A DNA stretch of 64,000 bases. Origin: Rhodobacteraceae bacterium Alg238-R152 (lineage in GTDB: Bacteria > Pseudomonadota > Alphaproteobacteria > Rhodobacterales > Rhodobacteraceae). The stretch is from contig UNRJ01000005.1 in NCBI GenBank assembly GCA_900537125.1, forward strand, positions 186,001 to 250,000, written 5' to 3'. Every line of letters begins with the position of its first letter. Within the stretch, counting starts at the first letter, position 1. The notes under the pieces are model-generated. The model worked only from the letters and a program-made list of their open reading frames with translations, made no database searches and was not told the DNA's origin. Positions 46,291 through 55,316 of the stretch are shown piece after piece. The position numbers were made by a program, and so were the translations under genes.

Positions 46291-47703
46291 ATGGCCAAGG
46301 ACAGCCAATTTGCCGACGTGCGCGCAGAGCAACCCAGCGCAACGTCTCTTTCTCAAAAACTCTACTTCGCCGCCTGGCGCTGGCACTTTTACGCCGCGCT
46401 CTACGTGGTGCCTTTCATGATCATGCTGGCAGTGACCGGCATGATGATGATGTTCATCACCCAGTTTGACGGCCGCGATGGCGAAAAGATCGCCGTCACC
46501 CCACAGGGCACCGCTTTGAGCGTCACGGACCAAGCTGCCGCCGCCACATCCGCGGTGCCCGGTAACGTGGTCGAATACATCGGCCCCAAATCCGATGCGC
46601 TCGCCACCGTGTTCCGCGTCAACACCGCCGACAATCACCAGATGGTTGCTGTGGATCCCTACACCGGCGATGTGCTGGGCAATTGGGACCGCCGCACCGG
46701 CTGGTACGACTTCGCTGATAATGTGCACGGCTCGCTTTTGCTGGGCGATACCGGTGATCGCCTCATCGAGATCGCAGCTGGCCTCGGCCTCGTGCTGGTC
46801 CTGACCGGCCTTTACCTCTGGTGGCCGCGTGGCGGCGACACCTCGGTGTTTATTCCCAACTTGAAAGCCCGAGGCCGCGCCTTGTGGAAAAGCCTGCACG
46901 CTGTCACCGGCTTCTGGATCTCTGCCTTGCTGGTGGTTTTCCTGGTTTCTGGCCTCGCCTGGGCTGGCATCTGGGGCGGCAAATATGTGCAAGCCTGGTC
47001 CACCTTCCCGGCGGAGAAGTGGAACGATGTGCCGCTCTCAGACAGCACCCACGCCAGCATGAACCACGGCAACCAAAACGATGTACCTTGGGCGCTGGAA
47101 CAAACTCCCATGCCGGCCTCCGGCTCGGAAGTGGGCGTGACCGGTACCGCTGAAGGCGCGCCGGTGGATCTCACCAGTCTTGTGGCGCTTGGCCGGGATC
47201 TTGGTCTCGAAGGCCGCTTCCGGGTCGCTTATCCGCGCGACGAAACCGGCGTCTGGACCATCAACCAGGACAGCATGAGTGGCGACAGCGCGACCCCAAC
47301 GGTTGATGCAACCATTCACGTCGATCAATACACCGGAAAAATCCTCGCCGAAGTCCGCTTTGCCGATTACTCGGTTGCGGGCAAATCCATGGCGGTGGGC
47401 ATTCCGCTGCATATGGGCCTCATGGGGCTGTGGAACCTGCTCTTGAACACCGTGTTTTGCCTCTTGGTGATCTTTGTATGTATCTCCGGCGTGGTTATGT
47501 GGCTCAAACGCCGCCCCGCCAAGGCCCTGCGTTTGGCCGCGCCACCAGCACCCACAGACATGCCCCTGTTCAAAGGCGTGCTCTTGATTGCGGCATTGGT
47601 TTCCGTGGCCTTCCCTTTGGTCGGCGTGACCCTGCTGGCTGTACTGGCGTTCGACGTGTTAGTGGTGGGCAACATCCCTGCGCTGAAACGCGCTTTGTCC
47701 TAA
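46291..47703 (+). CDS. PepSY-associated membrane protein
   Basis: 470 residues. Four membrane helices: about 28-53 (YAALYVVPFMIMLAVTGMMM), about 153-180, about 200-225 and near 380-400, with a two-PepSY periplasmic portion between (DNHQMVAVDPYTGDVLGNWD, TVDATIHVDQYTGKILAEVR). The SLHAVTGFWISALLVVFLVS helix is family-typical. These proteins act in siderophore or copper-linked reduction at the inner membrane. CAGGAG ten bases upstream fixes the start. Likely co-transcribed with the DUF2946-like gene. Confidence 0.9.
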   Translation: MAKDSQFADVRAEQPSATSLSQKLYFAAWRWHFYAALYVVPFMIMLAVTGMMMMFITQFDGRDGEKIAVTPQGTALSVTDQAAAATSAVPGNVVEYIGPKSDALATVFRVNTADNHQMVAVDPYTGDVLGNWDRRTGWYDFADNVHGSLLLGDTGDRLIEIAAGLGLVLVLTGLYLWWPRGGDTSVFIPNLKARGRALWKSLHAVTGFWISALLVVFLVSGLAWAGIWGGKYVQAWSTFPAEKWNDVPLSDSTHASMNHGNQNDVPWALEQTPMPASGSEVGVTGTAEGAPVDLTSLVALGRDLGLEGRFRVAYPRDETGVWTINQDSMSGDSATPTVDATIHVDQYTGKILAEVRFADYSVAGKSMAVGIPLHMGLMGLWNLLLNTVFCLLVIFVCISGVVMWLKRRPAKALRLAAPPAPTDMPLFKGVLLIAALVSVAFPLVGVTLLAVLAFDVLVVGNIPALKRALS

Positions 47704-47751
47704 CTCTCTCGCCCCGTCCGCGACGGTGGGCGGGGCACTTTTGGAGTAAAC

Positions 47752-48564
47752 ATGGAGCTTTCAGGCATTGGCATCGCAGGCTGCGGTCGTATGGGCGCGC
47801 CAATGTTGGCAGCACTGCAAACCGCAGGGTTTGACGCCACAGGATTTGACGTCCGTCCCCCCGCAGACTTTGGCGACCTCACACCACAGATGCGCCCGCT
47901 CGATGTCTTCCGAAAAGACCTGCGCATTCTCCTCACCGTGGTGCGCGACATCGCGCAAACCGATGACGTGCTGTTTGGCGCCCAAAACCTGATCAACACC
48001 GCGCCCAATCTGCAAACCGTGATCATCTCCTCCACCCTGTCGCCCAAATACGTCCGTGCCTTACGCGAGCGGGTGCCGAGCCACATCACCCTGATCGACG
48101 CCCCCATGTCCGGTGCAGCGATTGCGGCAGAGGAAGCCCGTCTGTCGTTTATGCTGGGCGGCGACACCAACGCCCTCAAACAACACCAACCTTTGTTTGA
48201 CGCCATGGGCGCGCATTTCCACCCCATGGGAGGGTTCGGGGCGGGCATGCAAGCCAAAGTGCTCAACAACCTCCTGGCAGCGTCCAACACCGCCATGACA
48301 CGCCTGGTGCTCGACTGGGCTGATCAGGCTGACTTAGACGAAACCGCACTGCTCAATCTGATCCACACCTCCTCAGGCCAAAACTGGCTGGCCACAGGAT
48401 TCAGCGACATCGAATTTGCACGCGACGGTTGGGAAGAGGACAACACCATTGGCATCCTGACCAAAGACGTGGCCTCCGCGCTGGACGCTGCTCCGGACGA
48501 GGCCGACACCACCCTGCCGGAGACTGTGCGCAACGCGATCTTTGCGCTCAAACCCCGGCCTTAA
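47752..48564 (+). CDS. NAD(P)-dependent beta-hydroxyacid dehydrogenase family protein
   Basis: 270 residues. Rossmann motif GIAGCGRMGAPML near the N-terminus, DAPMSGAAIAAEEARLSFML as substrate-binding segment, and MQAKVLNNLLAASNT carrying the catalytic Lys. This is the 3-hydroxyisobutyrate dehydrogenase/tartronate semialdehyde reductase superfamily. It is slightly shorter than the norm (about 290), and the substrate is unknown. A hairpin (GCCCCG/CGGGGC, 47711-47736) separates it from the PepSY gene. Confidence 0.88.
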   Translation: MELSGIGIAGCGRMGAPMLAALQTAGFDATGFDVRPPADFGDLTPQMRPLDVFRKDLRILLTVVRDIAQTDDVLFGAQNLINTAPNLQTVIISSTLSPKYVRALRERVPSHITLIDAPMSGAAIAAEEARLSFMLGGDTNALKQHQPLFDAMGAHFHPMGGFGAGMQAKVLNNLLAASNTAMTRLVLDWADQADLDETALLNLIHTSSGQNWLATGFSDIEFARDGWEEDNTIGILTKDVASALDAAPDEADTTLPETVRNAIFALKPRP

Positions 48565-48576
48565 GCAAAGCGCATT

Positions 48577-48610
48577 CATATTCTCCAAATATCCCCGCCG
48601 GAGGCCTCCG
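48577..48610. repeat. Extragenic element with palindrome CGGAGGCCTCCG
   Basis: Between the dehydrogenase and pcs lies ATATTCTCCAAATATCCCC followed by a 12-bp palindrome (48599-48610). Reversed, its GGGGATATTT core resembles the CCCCGGGATATTTT elements at 7968 and 62125. Probably another member of the same dispersed family. Confidence 0.5.
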
Positions 48611-48686
48611 CAATCTCTCAGTGCTTCAGCGTCTCTTCCAACGCACAACCGTTGCAACCATTTGCTATTTCCGGCATGACACCCCC

Positions 48687-49382
48687 ATGAACATTCGAGC
48701 CCGCGCCCTCGCCGTCCACTTCTTCACCGCCACCGGTGCAGTCTTTGCCATGTTGGCCATGCTGGCCGCTGTGGATGGCAAGTGGAGCCTGATGTTTCTC
48801 TGGCTGGTTGTGGCTTTTGTCGTGGATGGCATCGACGGGCCCTTGGCGCGCCACTACCACGTGAAGAAAAACGCGCCCGAGTTTGACGGTGTGTTGCTTG
48901 ACCTGATCATCGACTATCTGACCTATGTCTTTATTCCGGCCTATGCGCTGTTCAAATCCGGGTTGATGGATGGCTGGACCGGCTGGTTTGCAATCATCGT
49001 CATCACCTTTGCCTCCGCGCTGTATTTTGCGGATACGCGCATGAAAACCAAAGACAATTCTTTCTCTGGCTTCCCCGGGTGCTGGAACATGCTGGTGATT
49101 GTGATCTTTGCGGTGGAGCCCAACTTCTGGGTCAGCCTCGCGCTGGTGACCGTGCTGGCTATCGCCATGTTCCTACCGATCAAATTTGTGCATCCCACCC
49201 GCACCGAACGCTGGCGTTTGGTGACCTTCCCAATGGCATTGGGCTGGACCTTCTTTGCCGGTTGGGCCGCCTGGGTCGATTTCCATCCGGAAAGCTGGGC
49301 GCATTGGGGGCTGGTTGCAACCTCGGTCTATTTGACCGTCGCCGGTGCCGCGCAGCAGCTTATCTACCGCGAAACTCTCTGA
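48687..49382 (+). CDS. pcs: Phosphatidylcholine synthase
   Basis: 231 residues with eight hydrophobic segments. The CDP-alcohol phosphatidyltransferase motif reads DGIDGPLARHYHVKKN, then EFDGVLLDLIIDYLTYV. Pcs makes phosphatidylcholine in one step from CDP-diacylglycerol and choline, a pathway common in alphaproteobacteria. The ATG at 48687 is the first that gives the family N-terminus. Its stop abuts the convergent ogt stop with no gap. Confidence 0.93.
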   Translation: MNIRARALAVHFFTATGAVFAMLAMLAAVDGKWSLMFLWLVVAFVVDGIDGPLARHYHVKKNAPEFDGVLLDLIIDYLTYVFIPAYALFKSGLMDGWTGWFAIIVITFASALYFADTRMKTKDNSFSGFPGCWNMLVIVIFAVEPNFWVSLALVTVLAIAMFLPIKFVHPTRTERWRLVTFPMALGWTFFAGWAAWVDFHPESWAHWGLVATSVYLTVAGAAQQLIYRETL

Positions 49383-49835
49383 CTATATCAGCAGGCCACC
49401 AGCCCGCTCATGTTTGAGCAGCCAAACCTTGGTCTCCACACCGCCGAGCCCGGAAAACCCACCCAGCCCGTTTGCTCCTAACACACGGTGACAAGGAATG
49501 ATCACTGGGATCGGATTTCCTCCACAGCCCTGTCCAATTGCCTGCGCCGGCACCCCCAGATCCTTGGACAACTCGCCATAAGTGCGCGTCTCGCCCAGCG
49601 GGATCGCCAACATGGCATCACAGACACGTTGTTGAAACTCTGACGCCTCTACCTTCAACGGCAGATCAAAGCCGCGCGAAGGATCCTCAAAATACGCCAC
49701 CAATTGCGCAGCGGCTTCACGCAACAGCGGCGTGTCATCTGCGCCACCACTCTCCCATTCAGCACGCACAATCGTGCCGTCTTTCTCGGTCAGGGTCATT
49801 GGGCCGGTCGGCGTGTCTACGGTCATTTGCAACAT
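49383..49835 (-). CDS. ogt: Methylated-DNA-protein-cysteine methyltransferase
   Basis: 150 residues. Catalytic motif IIPCHRVLGANG, with GETRTYGELSKDLGVPAQAI as the DNA-binding helix region. It repairs O6-alkylguanine and O4-alkylthymine by stoichiometric transfer to its Cys. No DNA-binding Ada domain is attached. The start may be the Met at 49835 or three residues later; neither has a strong ribosome binding site. Confidence 0.94.
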   Translation of the reverse strand: MLQMTVDTPTGPMTLTEKDGTIVRAEWESGGADDTPLLREAAAQLVAYFEDPSRGFDLPLKVEASEFQQRVCDAMLAIPLGETRTYGELSKDLGVPAQAIGQGCGGNPIPVIIPCHRVLGANGLGGFSGLGGVETKVWLLKHERAGGLLI

Positions 49836-49854
49836 GCAGCCACTCTGCCCAAGC

Positions 49855-49883
49855 AAAAGGCGCCCCGCAAGCGGGACGCCTCA
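49855..49883 (-). terminator. Terminator of ileS
   Basis: AGGCGCCCCGC - AA - GCGGGACGCCT stem with one mismatch; on the minus strand it ends in TTTTG. It lies 26 bases after the ileS stop and just upstream of ogt. Confidence 0.8.
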
Positions 49884-49908
49884 GAATGCGCATTATTTGG
49901 AGCGCAAA

Positions 49909-52860
49909 TTAGCTCAGGGCGTCGTTACACCGACCACAAACACCGGCGTGGCTGTGCTGGCCAACGTCTGGCAGGATTTTCCAGCACCGCTGGCATTTCT
50001 CACCATCAGCCTTTTCAAACACCACACCCACACCTTCGATTTCCGGCAGGCGGAACGCTTCGGCTGGCATTGGGTCGTTGCTCACGTCGATGGTGGAGGT
50101 GATGCAGATGTCGGCGAAGTTCACCGATTTCAGCGCCGCGACCACATCCGCGTCGCGCACATGCACAACTGGTGCCGCCTCAAGCGACGCACCAATCACC
50201 TTGTCGGTCCGCTGGATTTCCAACGCGGCGGTCACCACGCGGCGCACATCCCGTACACCAGCCCATTTTGCCGCCAATGGCTCGTTGAGCCAATCCGCAG
50301 GTGTCTCTGGGAAGTCGATCAAGTGCACAGAGCTGTCATCACCAGGGAAACGCTCCAGCCAGACCTCTTCCATGGTGAACACCATCACCGGTGCCAACCA
50401 TGTGGTCAGGCGATGGAACAGGATGTCGAGCACGGTGCGCGCCGCACGACGGTTCAGCGTGTCACCATCACAATAAAGCGCGTCTTTGCGCACATCGAAG
50501 TAGAACGCAGACAACTCCACAGTGGCAAAGTTGAACACCGCGGACACAACGCCCTGGAAATTGAACTCCGCATAGCCTTTGCGCACCTGGTGATCCAGCT
50601 CCGCCAAACGGTGCAACACCCAACGCTCCAGCTCCGGCATGTCCGCCACATCCACACGATCCGCCTCGGTGAACTCAGACAGGGAGCCCAGCATAAAGCG
50701 CATGGTGTTGCGCAGACGGCGATAGCTGTCCGCCACCCCTTTCAGGATCTCCGGACCAATCCGCTGATCCGCGGTGTAGTCGGTCTGTGCCACCCACAGA
50801 CGCAGAATATCGGCACCGTACTGCTGCACAATTTTCTCAGGCACAATGGTGTTGCCCAAAGACTTGGACATTTTGTTGCCTTTGGCATCCAGCGTAAAGC
50901 CGTGCGTCACAACATTGCGATAGGGCGCATGGCCTTTGGTGCCACAGGCTTGCAGAAGCGAGCTGTGGAACCAGCCACGGTGCTGGTCGGTGCCTTCCAT
51001 GTAGACGTCGGCAATGCCATCGGCCACGCCGTCCTCACGGTCGCGCAGCACAAAGGCGTGGGTGGAGCCGGAGTCAAACCACACGTCGAGCACGTCAAAC
51101 ACCTGCTCCCACTCATCCGCGTTGTAGCCATCACCAAGGAAGCGCTCTTTTGCGCCATCCATGTACCAACAATCCGCGCCTTCTTCTTCAAAGGCAGCTT
51201 TCACACGGGCGTTCACCTCAGGATCACGCAGCAGGAAGCCTTCGTCGGTCGGCAGCAGGCCCTTTTTGACAAAACAGGTCAGCGGCACACCCCAGGCGCG
51301 TTGACGGGACAGCACCCAATCCGGACGGTCTTCGATCATCGAGAACAGGCGGTTGCGGCCCTTCTGCGGGGTCCACTTCACCAGCTCATCAATCGAGCGC
51401 AGCGCGCGTTCGCGGATGCTGTCGCCCATCTCGCTTTTGCCGTCATCCAGCTTGCGATCCACAGAGGCAAACCACTGTGGCGTGTTGCGATAGATGATCG
51501 GCGCTTTGGAGCGCCAGCTATGTGGATAGCTGTGCTTGATCTTGCCACGCGCCAACAGACCGCCAACTTCGACCAGCTTTTCGATGATCTTCTTGTTGGC
51601 GTCGCCTTCCTTGCCCTTGCGGTTCAGGATGTAGGTGCCGCCAAAGAACGGCAGGTCAGCGCGGAAGCCACCGTCGTCCATCACGTTGTAGGTGATCATC
51701 TGCTCCAGCATGCCGAGGTCACGGTAGAGTTCAAATTCTTCCATACCGTGGGATGGCGCACAGTGTACAAAGCCGGTGCCTTCGGTGTCAGTCACAAATG
51801 GCGCGGCGCGGAAGTCACGAACAGAATCCCATTCGCCGTTACCGCCTGCGGCCCCAGCCAACGGGTGCAGAAGGCCCATAGTCGCCAAGTCTGTAGAGCT
51901 CACATCGCGCACACGTTGCCACTGATCGGTATCTAGGCGTGCGCGTTGCATCACGTCGGCTGCCAGATTGTCCGCCAGCACAAATTTGTCACCAACGTTT
52001 GCCCAGCTTTCCTCCGGCGTGCCAGTGACCTCATAAAGGCCGTATGCAATATCTTCACCAAACACGACAGCCTTGTTGGACGGGATGGTCCATGGCGTGG
52101 TGGTCCAGATTACGACATTGGCACCGGCAAGGTCCTCAGCAACTTTCATTTTCCCAAGAAAAGTGCCATCGTCATGACGAATTTCTTTACCAACGACCTT
52201 AAACTTCACCCAGATCGTGAAGCTCTCTTTGTCGTGGTATTCTACCTCGGCCTCGGCCAGCGCGGTTTTCTCCACCGGCGACCACATCACAGGCTTACTG
52301 CCCTGATACAGCGTGCCGTTCATTAGGAACTTCATGAACTCATCCGCGATCACAGCCTCGGCGTGATAATCCATGGTGATGTAAGGATCAGGCCAGTTGC
52401 CGGTGATGCCCAGACGTTTGAATTCCTCACGCTGGATGTCGATCCAGCCTTCCGCAAACTTGCGGCATTCCTGACGGAACTCCACGATGTCAACCGCGTC
52501 TTTGTCTTTGCCTTTTTTGCGGTACTGCTCTTCGATCTTCCACTCGATGGGAAGCCCGTGACAGTCCCAGCCCGGCACATAACGCGCATCGCGGCCCATC
52601 ATCTGATGGGAGCGTACAATCATGTCTTTGATGGTTTTGTTCAGCGCGTGACCAATGTGCAGGTGGCCGTTGGCGTAGGGCGGGCCGTCATGCAGGATAA
52701 ACGGCTCACGGCCTTCTTTCTCGCGCAGGCGGTCATACACGCCCATTTTCTCCCAACGCTCCAGCCACGCAGGCTCGCGCTTGGGCAGGCCAGCGCGCAT
52801 TGGGAAGTCAGTCTTGGGCAGGTTCAACGTTTGTTTGTATTCGGGTGTATCGGCACACAT
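49909..52860 (-). CDS. ileS: Isoleucine-tRNA ligase
   Basis: 983 residues. Class I signature HIGH at 68-71 (NGHLHIGHALNK) and KMSKS near 661 (GNKMSKSLGN). The editing domain is present (VIWTTTPWTIPSNKAV), and the C-terminal zinc site has four Cys (KCQRCWKILPD, GVCGRCND). It charges tRNA-Ile and rejects valine. A GAAGGACC box precedes the ATG. Divergent from the truncated hemoglobin gene. Confidence 0.97.
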   Translation of the reverse strand: MCADTPEYKQTLNLPKTDFPMRAGLPKREPAWLERWEKMGVYDRLREKEGREPFILHDGPPYANGHLHIGHALNKTIKDMIVRSHQMMGRDARYVPGWDCHGLPIEWKIEEQYRKKGKDKDAVDIVEFRQECRKFAEGWIDIQREEFKRLGITGNWPDPYITMDYHAEAVIADEFMKFLMNGTLYQGSKPVMWSPVEKTALAEAEVEYHDKESFTIWVKFKVVGKEIRHDDGTFLGKMKVAEDLAGANVVIWTTTPWTIPSNKAVVFGEDIAYGLYEVTGTPEESWANVGDKFVLADNLAADVMQRARLDTDQWQRVRDVSSTDLATMGLLHPLAGAAGGNGEWDSVRDFRAAPFVTDTEGTGFVHCAPSHGMEEFELYRDLGMLEQMITYNVMDDGGFRADLPFFGGTYILNRKGKEGDANKKIIEKLVEVGGLLARGKIKHSYPHSWRSKAPIIYRNTPQWFASVDRKLDDGKSEMGDSIRERALRSIDELVKWTPQKGRNRLFSMIEDRPDWVLSRQRAWGVPLTCFVKKGLLPTDEGFLLRDPEVNARVKAAFEEEGADCWYMDGAKERFLGDGYNADEWEQVFDVLDVWFDSGSTHAFVLRDREDGVADGIADVYMEGTDQHRGWFHSSLLQACGTKGHAPYRNVVTHGFTLDAKGNKMSKSLGNTIVPEKIVQQYGADILRLWVAQTDYTADQRIGPEILKGVADSYRRLRNTMRFMLGSLSEFTEADRVDVADMPELERWVLHRLAELDHQVRKGYAEFNFQGVVSAVFNFATVELSAFYFDVRKDALYCDGDTLNRRAARTVLDILFHRLTTWLAPVMVFTMEEVWLERFPGDDSSVHLIDFPETPADWLNEPLAAKWAGVRDVRRVVTAALEIQRTDKVIGASLEAAPVVHVRDADVVAALKSVNFADICITSTIDVSNDPMPAEAFRLPEIEGVGVVFEKADGEKCQRCWKILPDVGQHSHAGVCGRCNDALS

Positions 52861-52960
52861 CTGTCCGGTCCTTCTCGGGCGGTCTTAGCGGAAAATCGAG
52901 GGGCGGCGCGGCAGTCCATGCGCCTTGTCCCGGCAGCTCGTAGGTTCAGAGCGCCGGGCT

Positions 52961-52988
52961 GATAATTCGAATAATGATTGCGAATATC
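52961..52988. promoter_or_regulatory. Interrupted palindrome GATAATTCG / CGAATATC
   Basis: An imperfect dyad in the divergent spacer upstream of the hemoglobin gene. It contains AATGAT-like hexamers reminiscent of Fur-type sites. Low confidence; it may only be an AT-rich promoter region. Confidence 0.25.
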
Positions 52989-53091
52989 TGCGTCATAAGC
53001 GCCTTATAGGGCGCTCCGAGGCCATGGTAAAGCGGCGATGCTTGTGGCCCGCGCGCCGATCCCCTATCTCTCCCGCAACAGGGAGAGACCC

Positions 53092-53499
53092 ATGGCGACA
53101 CTGCCTCCGAAATTTGATGTGACACGAGACGACATCGCCCGCGTGGTAGCCGCGTTTTACGAAATGGTGCGCCAGCATCCCGGCTTGGGTCCGGTCTTTG
53201 CCGCGCATATCGAGAATTGGCCCAAACATGAGGCCAAAATTGTGAATTTCTGGGCCAACGCAATCCTGTATGAGCGCTCTTATGACGGCAATCCGCTGAA
53301 GGTGCACCGCGACGCAGGCAATGTGCGCCCCGGCATGTTTGATGCTTGGCTTGGATTGTTTGACCTGACCTTGCGGACTGAGCTGCGCGAAGATCAAGCC
53401 GCCGCATGGTCCGCGCTGGCGCATCGCATTGGACGCAGCCTGCGCGCCGGTGTTGTGGAACAGATGAAGGGCCCAGGCGGCGTGCCGATTTTGCGGTGA
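53092..53499 (+). CDS. Group III truncated hemoglobin
   Basis: 135 residues, one globin domain. VVAAFYEMVRQHPGLGPVFA, the WPKHEAKIVNFWANAILYER helix region and LKVHRDAG (proximal His region) fit trHbIII. Such proteins bind heme and handle oxygen or reactive nitrogen species. An AGGGAGAG box decides the start. It converges with a VIT1/CCC1 transporter gene. Confidence 0.87.
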   Translation: MATLPPKFDVTRDDIARVVAAFYEMVRQHPGLGPVFAAHIENWPKHEAKIVNFWANAILYERSYDGNPLKVHRDAGNVRPGMFDAWLGLFDLTLRTELREDQAAAWSALAHRIGRSLRAGVVEQMKGPGGVPILR

Positions 53500-53539
53500 C
53501 CCTTTGTCGCGTACTGCAAGCAGGGGACAAAGGGTCACC
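53495..53539. terminator. 14-bp perfect inverted repeat spanning both stop codons
   Basis: GGTGACCCTTTGTC (53495-53508) and GACAAAGGGTCACC (53526-53539) with a 17-nt loop. The left arm contains the hemoglobin stop, the right arm contains the VIT gene stop. There is no T-tract, but a stem this long could end transcription in both directions. Confidence 0.7.
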
Positions 53540-54251
53540 CAGCGCTAAACAAACTGCCTACCCCAAAGGCAATCACCGCCGCCACGCCACCAATCGCCAG
53601 CGTCTCCAACCCGGAGCGCCACCACGGATCTAGCGACCACTTGGCTTTCATCGCACCGATGCAAAAGAAGGTGGCGCAGGTCAGTACAGCTGACACCCGA
53701 AACGCCTCGGGCACACCGAACAAAAACGGCAAAAGCGGGATCAGCCCTGCAATCAGGAATGCCAGAAACGTTGCAATTGCCGCCCGATGCGGGTGCGGAT
53801 CAACACCGGCCAGCCCATATTCGCCTTCCAGCATCAACTGAACCGCAGCTTCTTCATTGGCAACAATCGCATCAGCCGCCGCGTCCAGCACCTCGCCTTC
53901 CAACCCCTTCAGCCGCAAAATTTCGCGAATTTCCCGTCGCTCGCCTTGGGGATGCTCCGCCAAATGCCGCTTCTCCACGGCACGCAGACGCCGCGCGTCG
54001 TCCAGCTCCGCTTTGGTGCCCAAGAAGTTCCCGGCAGCCATGGAAAACCCATCCGCCAGCACATTGGCAATCCCAAGCGCCACAATCACAAACGGCGACA
54101 ATCCAGCCCCGGCCACCCCCGCCACAATCGCAAATGTCGTGACAGACCCATCAATGCCGCCATAAACGATGTCACGCAAAAGCCCCCGCCCCGGCGGGTT
54201 GGCGATCCTGTGTTCGATCTCTTTCTGGCTATGTCCATGGGACTGGCTCAT
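53535..54251 (-). CDS. VIT1/CCC1-family transporter
   Basis: 238 residues, five membrane helices. RDIVYGGIDGSVTTFAIVAG and LGIANVLADGFSMAAGNFLG are the VIT1/CCC1 signature helices, with a cytoplasmic helical hairpin rich in Glu (GERREIREILRLKGLEGEVL, ANEEAAVQLM), expected to bind metal. It moves iron or manganese. The stop lies in a palindrome shared with the convergent hemoglobin gene. Confidence 0.9.
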   Translation of the reverse strand: MSQSHGHSQKEIEHRIANPPGRGLLRDIVYGGIDGSVTTFAIVAGVAGAGLSPFVIVALGIANVLADGFSMAAGNFLGTKAELDDARRLRAVEKRHLAEHPQGERREIREILRLKGLEGEVLDAAADAIVANEEAAVQLMLEGEYGLAGVDPHPHRAAIATFLAFLIAGLIPLLPFLFGVPEAFRVSAVLTCATFFCIGAMKAKWSLDPWWRSGLETLAIGGVAAVIAFGVGSLFSAG

Positions 54252-54311
54252 ACCGCAAGCCTATCAGACGACAACAACCATGTATTTGCGCCCAATCAAA
54301 TGGCGGCTGGT

Positions 54312-55316
54312 CTACACCCCGCCTTCGCTCTTGGAAAACAGCCCTGTCAGCGCCCGTTTCACCAAGCCCGCCACAGAGGGCCGACGCCCTGCGCCAAACG
54401 GCAGAGGCCGACAGACTTCCGTCGCGGCAACACCAACCCGCGCCGTCAATGCGCCATTGACCAGCCCCTCGCCAAAGCGACGGCTCACCTTTGCCAAGGC
54501 CCCTCCCCCTGCGATGGTTCCGATCAGATCATCCCCTGCCGCAACCGCGCCGGTGGCCACCAGATGGGTCATCACCGCCCGGAACAGCCGCCAGCTGCCC
54601 AATGTGCCCGAGCGCCCGCCATAAATCTCTGCAATCCGCCGGATCATACGGATGTTGGAGGTGAGCGCCGCCACAACATCCGCCAATGCCAACGGCACCA
54701 AGGCTGTCACCGCCGCCACCTGACGGGCGGCTGCCTCAACCTCGCGCTGCGCCGCCTGATCCAGCGGTGTCATCAGTACACGCTCCGCCAAATCCATCAA
54801 CGCATCCGCATCCAGCACGTCATTGCGCTGTTTGGCCAAGCTGTCCCGCCCCCAGGCGAGATCTTCGCGCCCACGGTAAAACCGCAGCAGCTCGTCGACG
54901 ATACTGCGCGCTTGCCCCATCTCGTGGCTCTGCGCCGCCGCATCTGCGCGGGCTTTCAGGCCGTCTACACGTTTAAGCCGCGCCAGGCCGGCCAGTTCTT
55001 TCAGAATAATCAGCACCGCCAGCAAAAGCGCCGCGCCGCCAATCGCGGTCACGGCCCAGCCGAGGTATTGATTGCGCGCCACCATGCCCGTGGCAAAGTC
55101 CCAGGCCGCCATAGACAAACCTGCGCTCAAGAACATGCCCACCAGCGCCCAGAACCACCGCGTCAATCGGGAGGACTTACGTGCAGCCAGCTGCGCCGCC
55201 ACCTGCATCGCCTGCCCGCTTGGCGCTGGAGACTGCACCTCAGGCACCGGCGCGGCCTCTGCCACCTCAGGTGCCGCCTGATCTTCAAGCTCAATCAAAA
55301 CCGGTCCGTTGGTCAT
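54312..55316 (-). CDS. TIGR01620/YcjF family membrane protein
   Basis: 334 residues. Pro/Ala-rich N-terminus, two membrane helices (about 55-75 and 85-107), then a helical, Ala-rich cytoplasmic domain with AAARQVAAVTALVPLALADV and a second hydrophobic segment. This is the TIGR01620 family (UPF0283, YcjF). It overlaps the acetyltransferase stop by four bases, in the ycjX-GNAT-ycjF run. Function unknown; linked to the YcjX ATPase. Confidence 0.85.
   Translation of the reverse strand: MTNGPVLIELEDQAAPEVAEAAPVPEVQSPAPSGQAMQVAAQLAARKSSRLTRWFWALVGMFLSAGLSMAAWDFATGMVARNQYLGWAVTAIGGAALLLAVLIILKELAGLARLKRVDGLKARADAAAQSHEMGQARSIVDELLRFYRGREDLAWGRDSLAKQRNDVLDADALMDLAERVLMTPLDQAAQREVEAAARQVAAVTALVPLALADVVAALTSNIRMIRRIAEIYGGRSGTLGSWRLFRAVMTHLVATGAVAAGDDLIGTIAGGGALAKVSRRFGEGLVNGALTARVGVAATEVCRPLPFGAGRRPSVAGLVKRALTGLFSKSEGGV

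Noticed and set aside
49732..51936. A 734-codon open frame on the plus strand
   Set aside because: It lies antisense to ileS, whose HIGH and KMSKS motifs and length are certain. The translated product is His/Arg-rich without domains, a typical shadow in GC-rich DNA.
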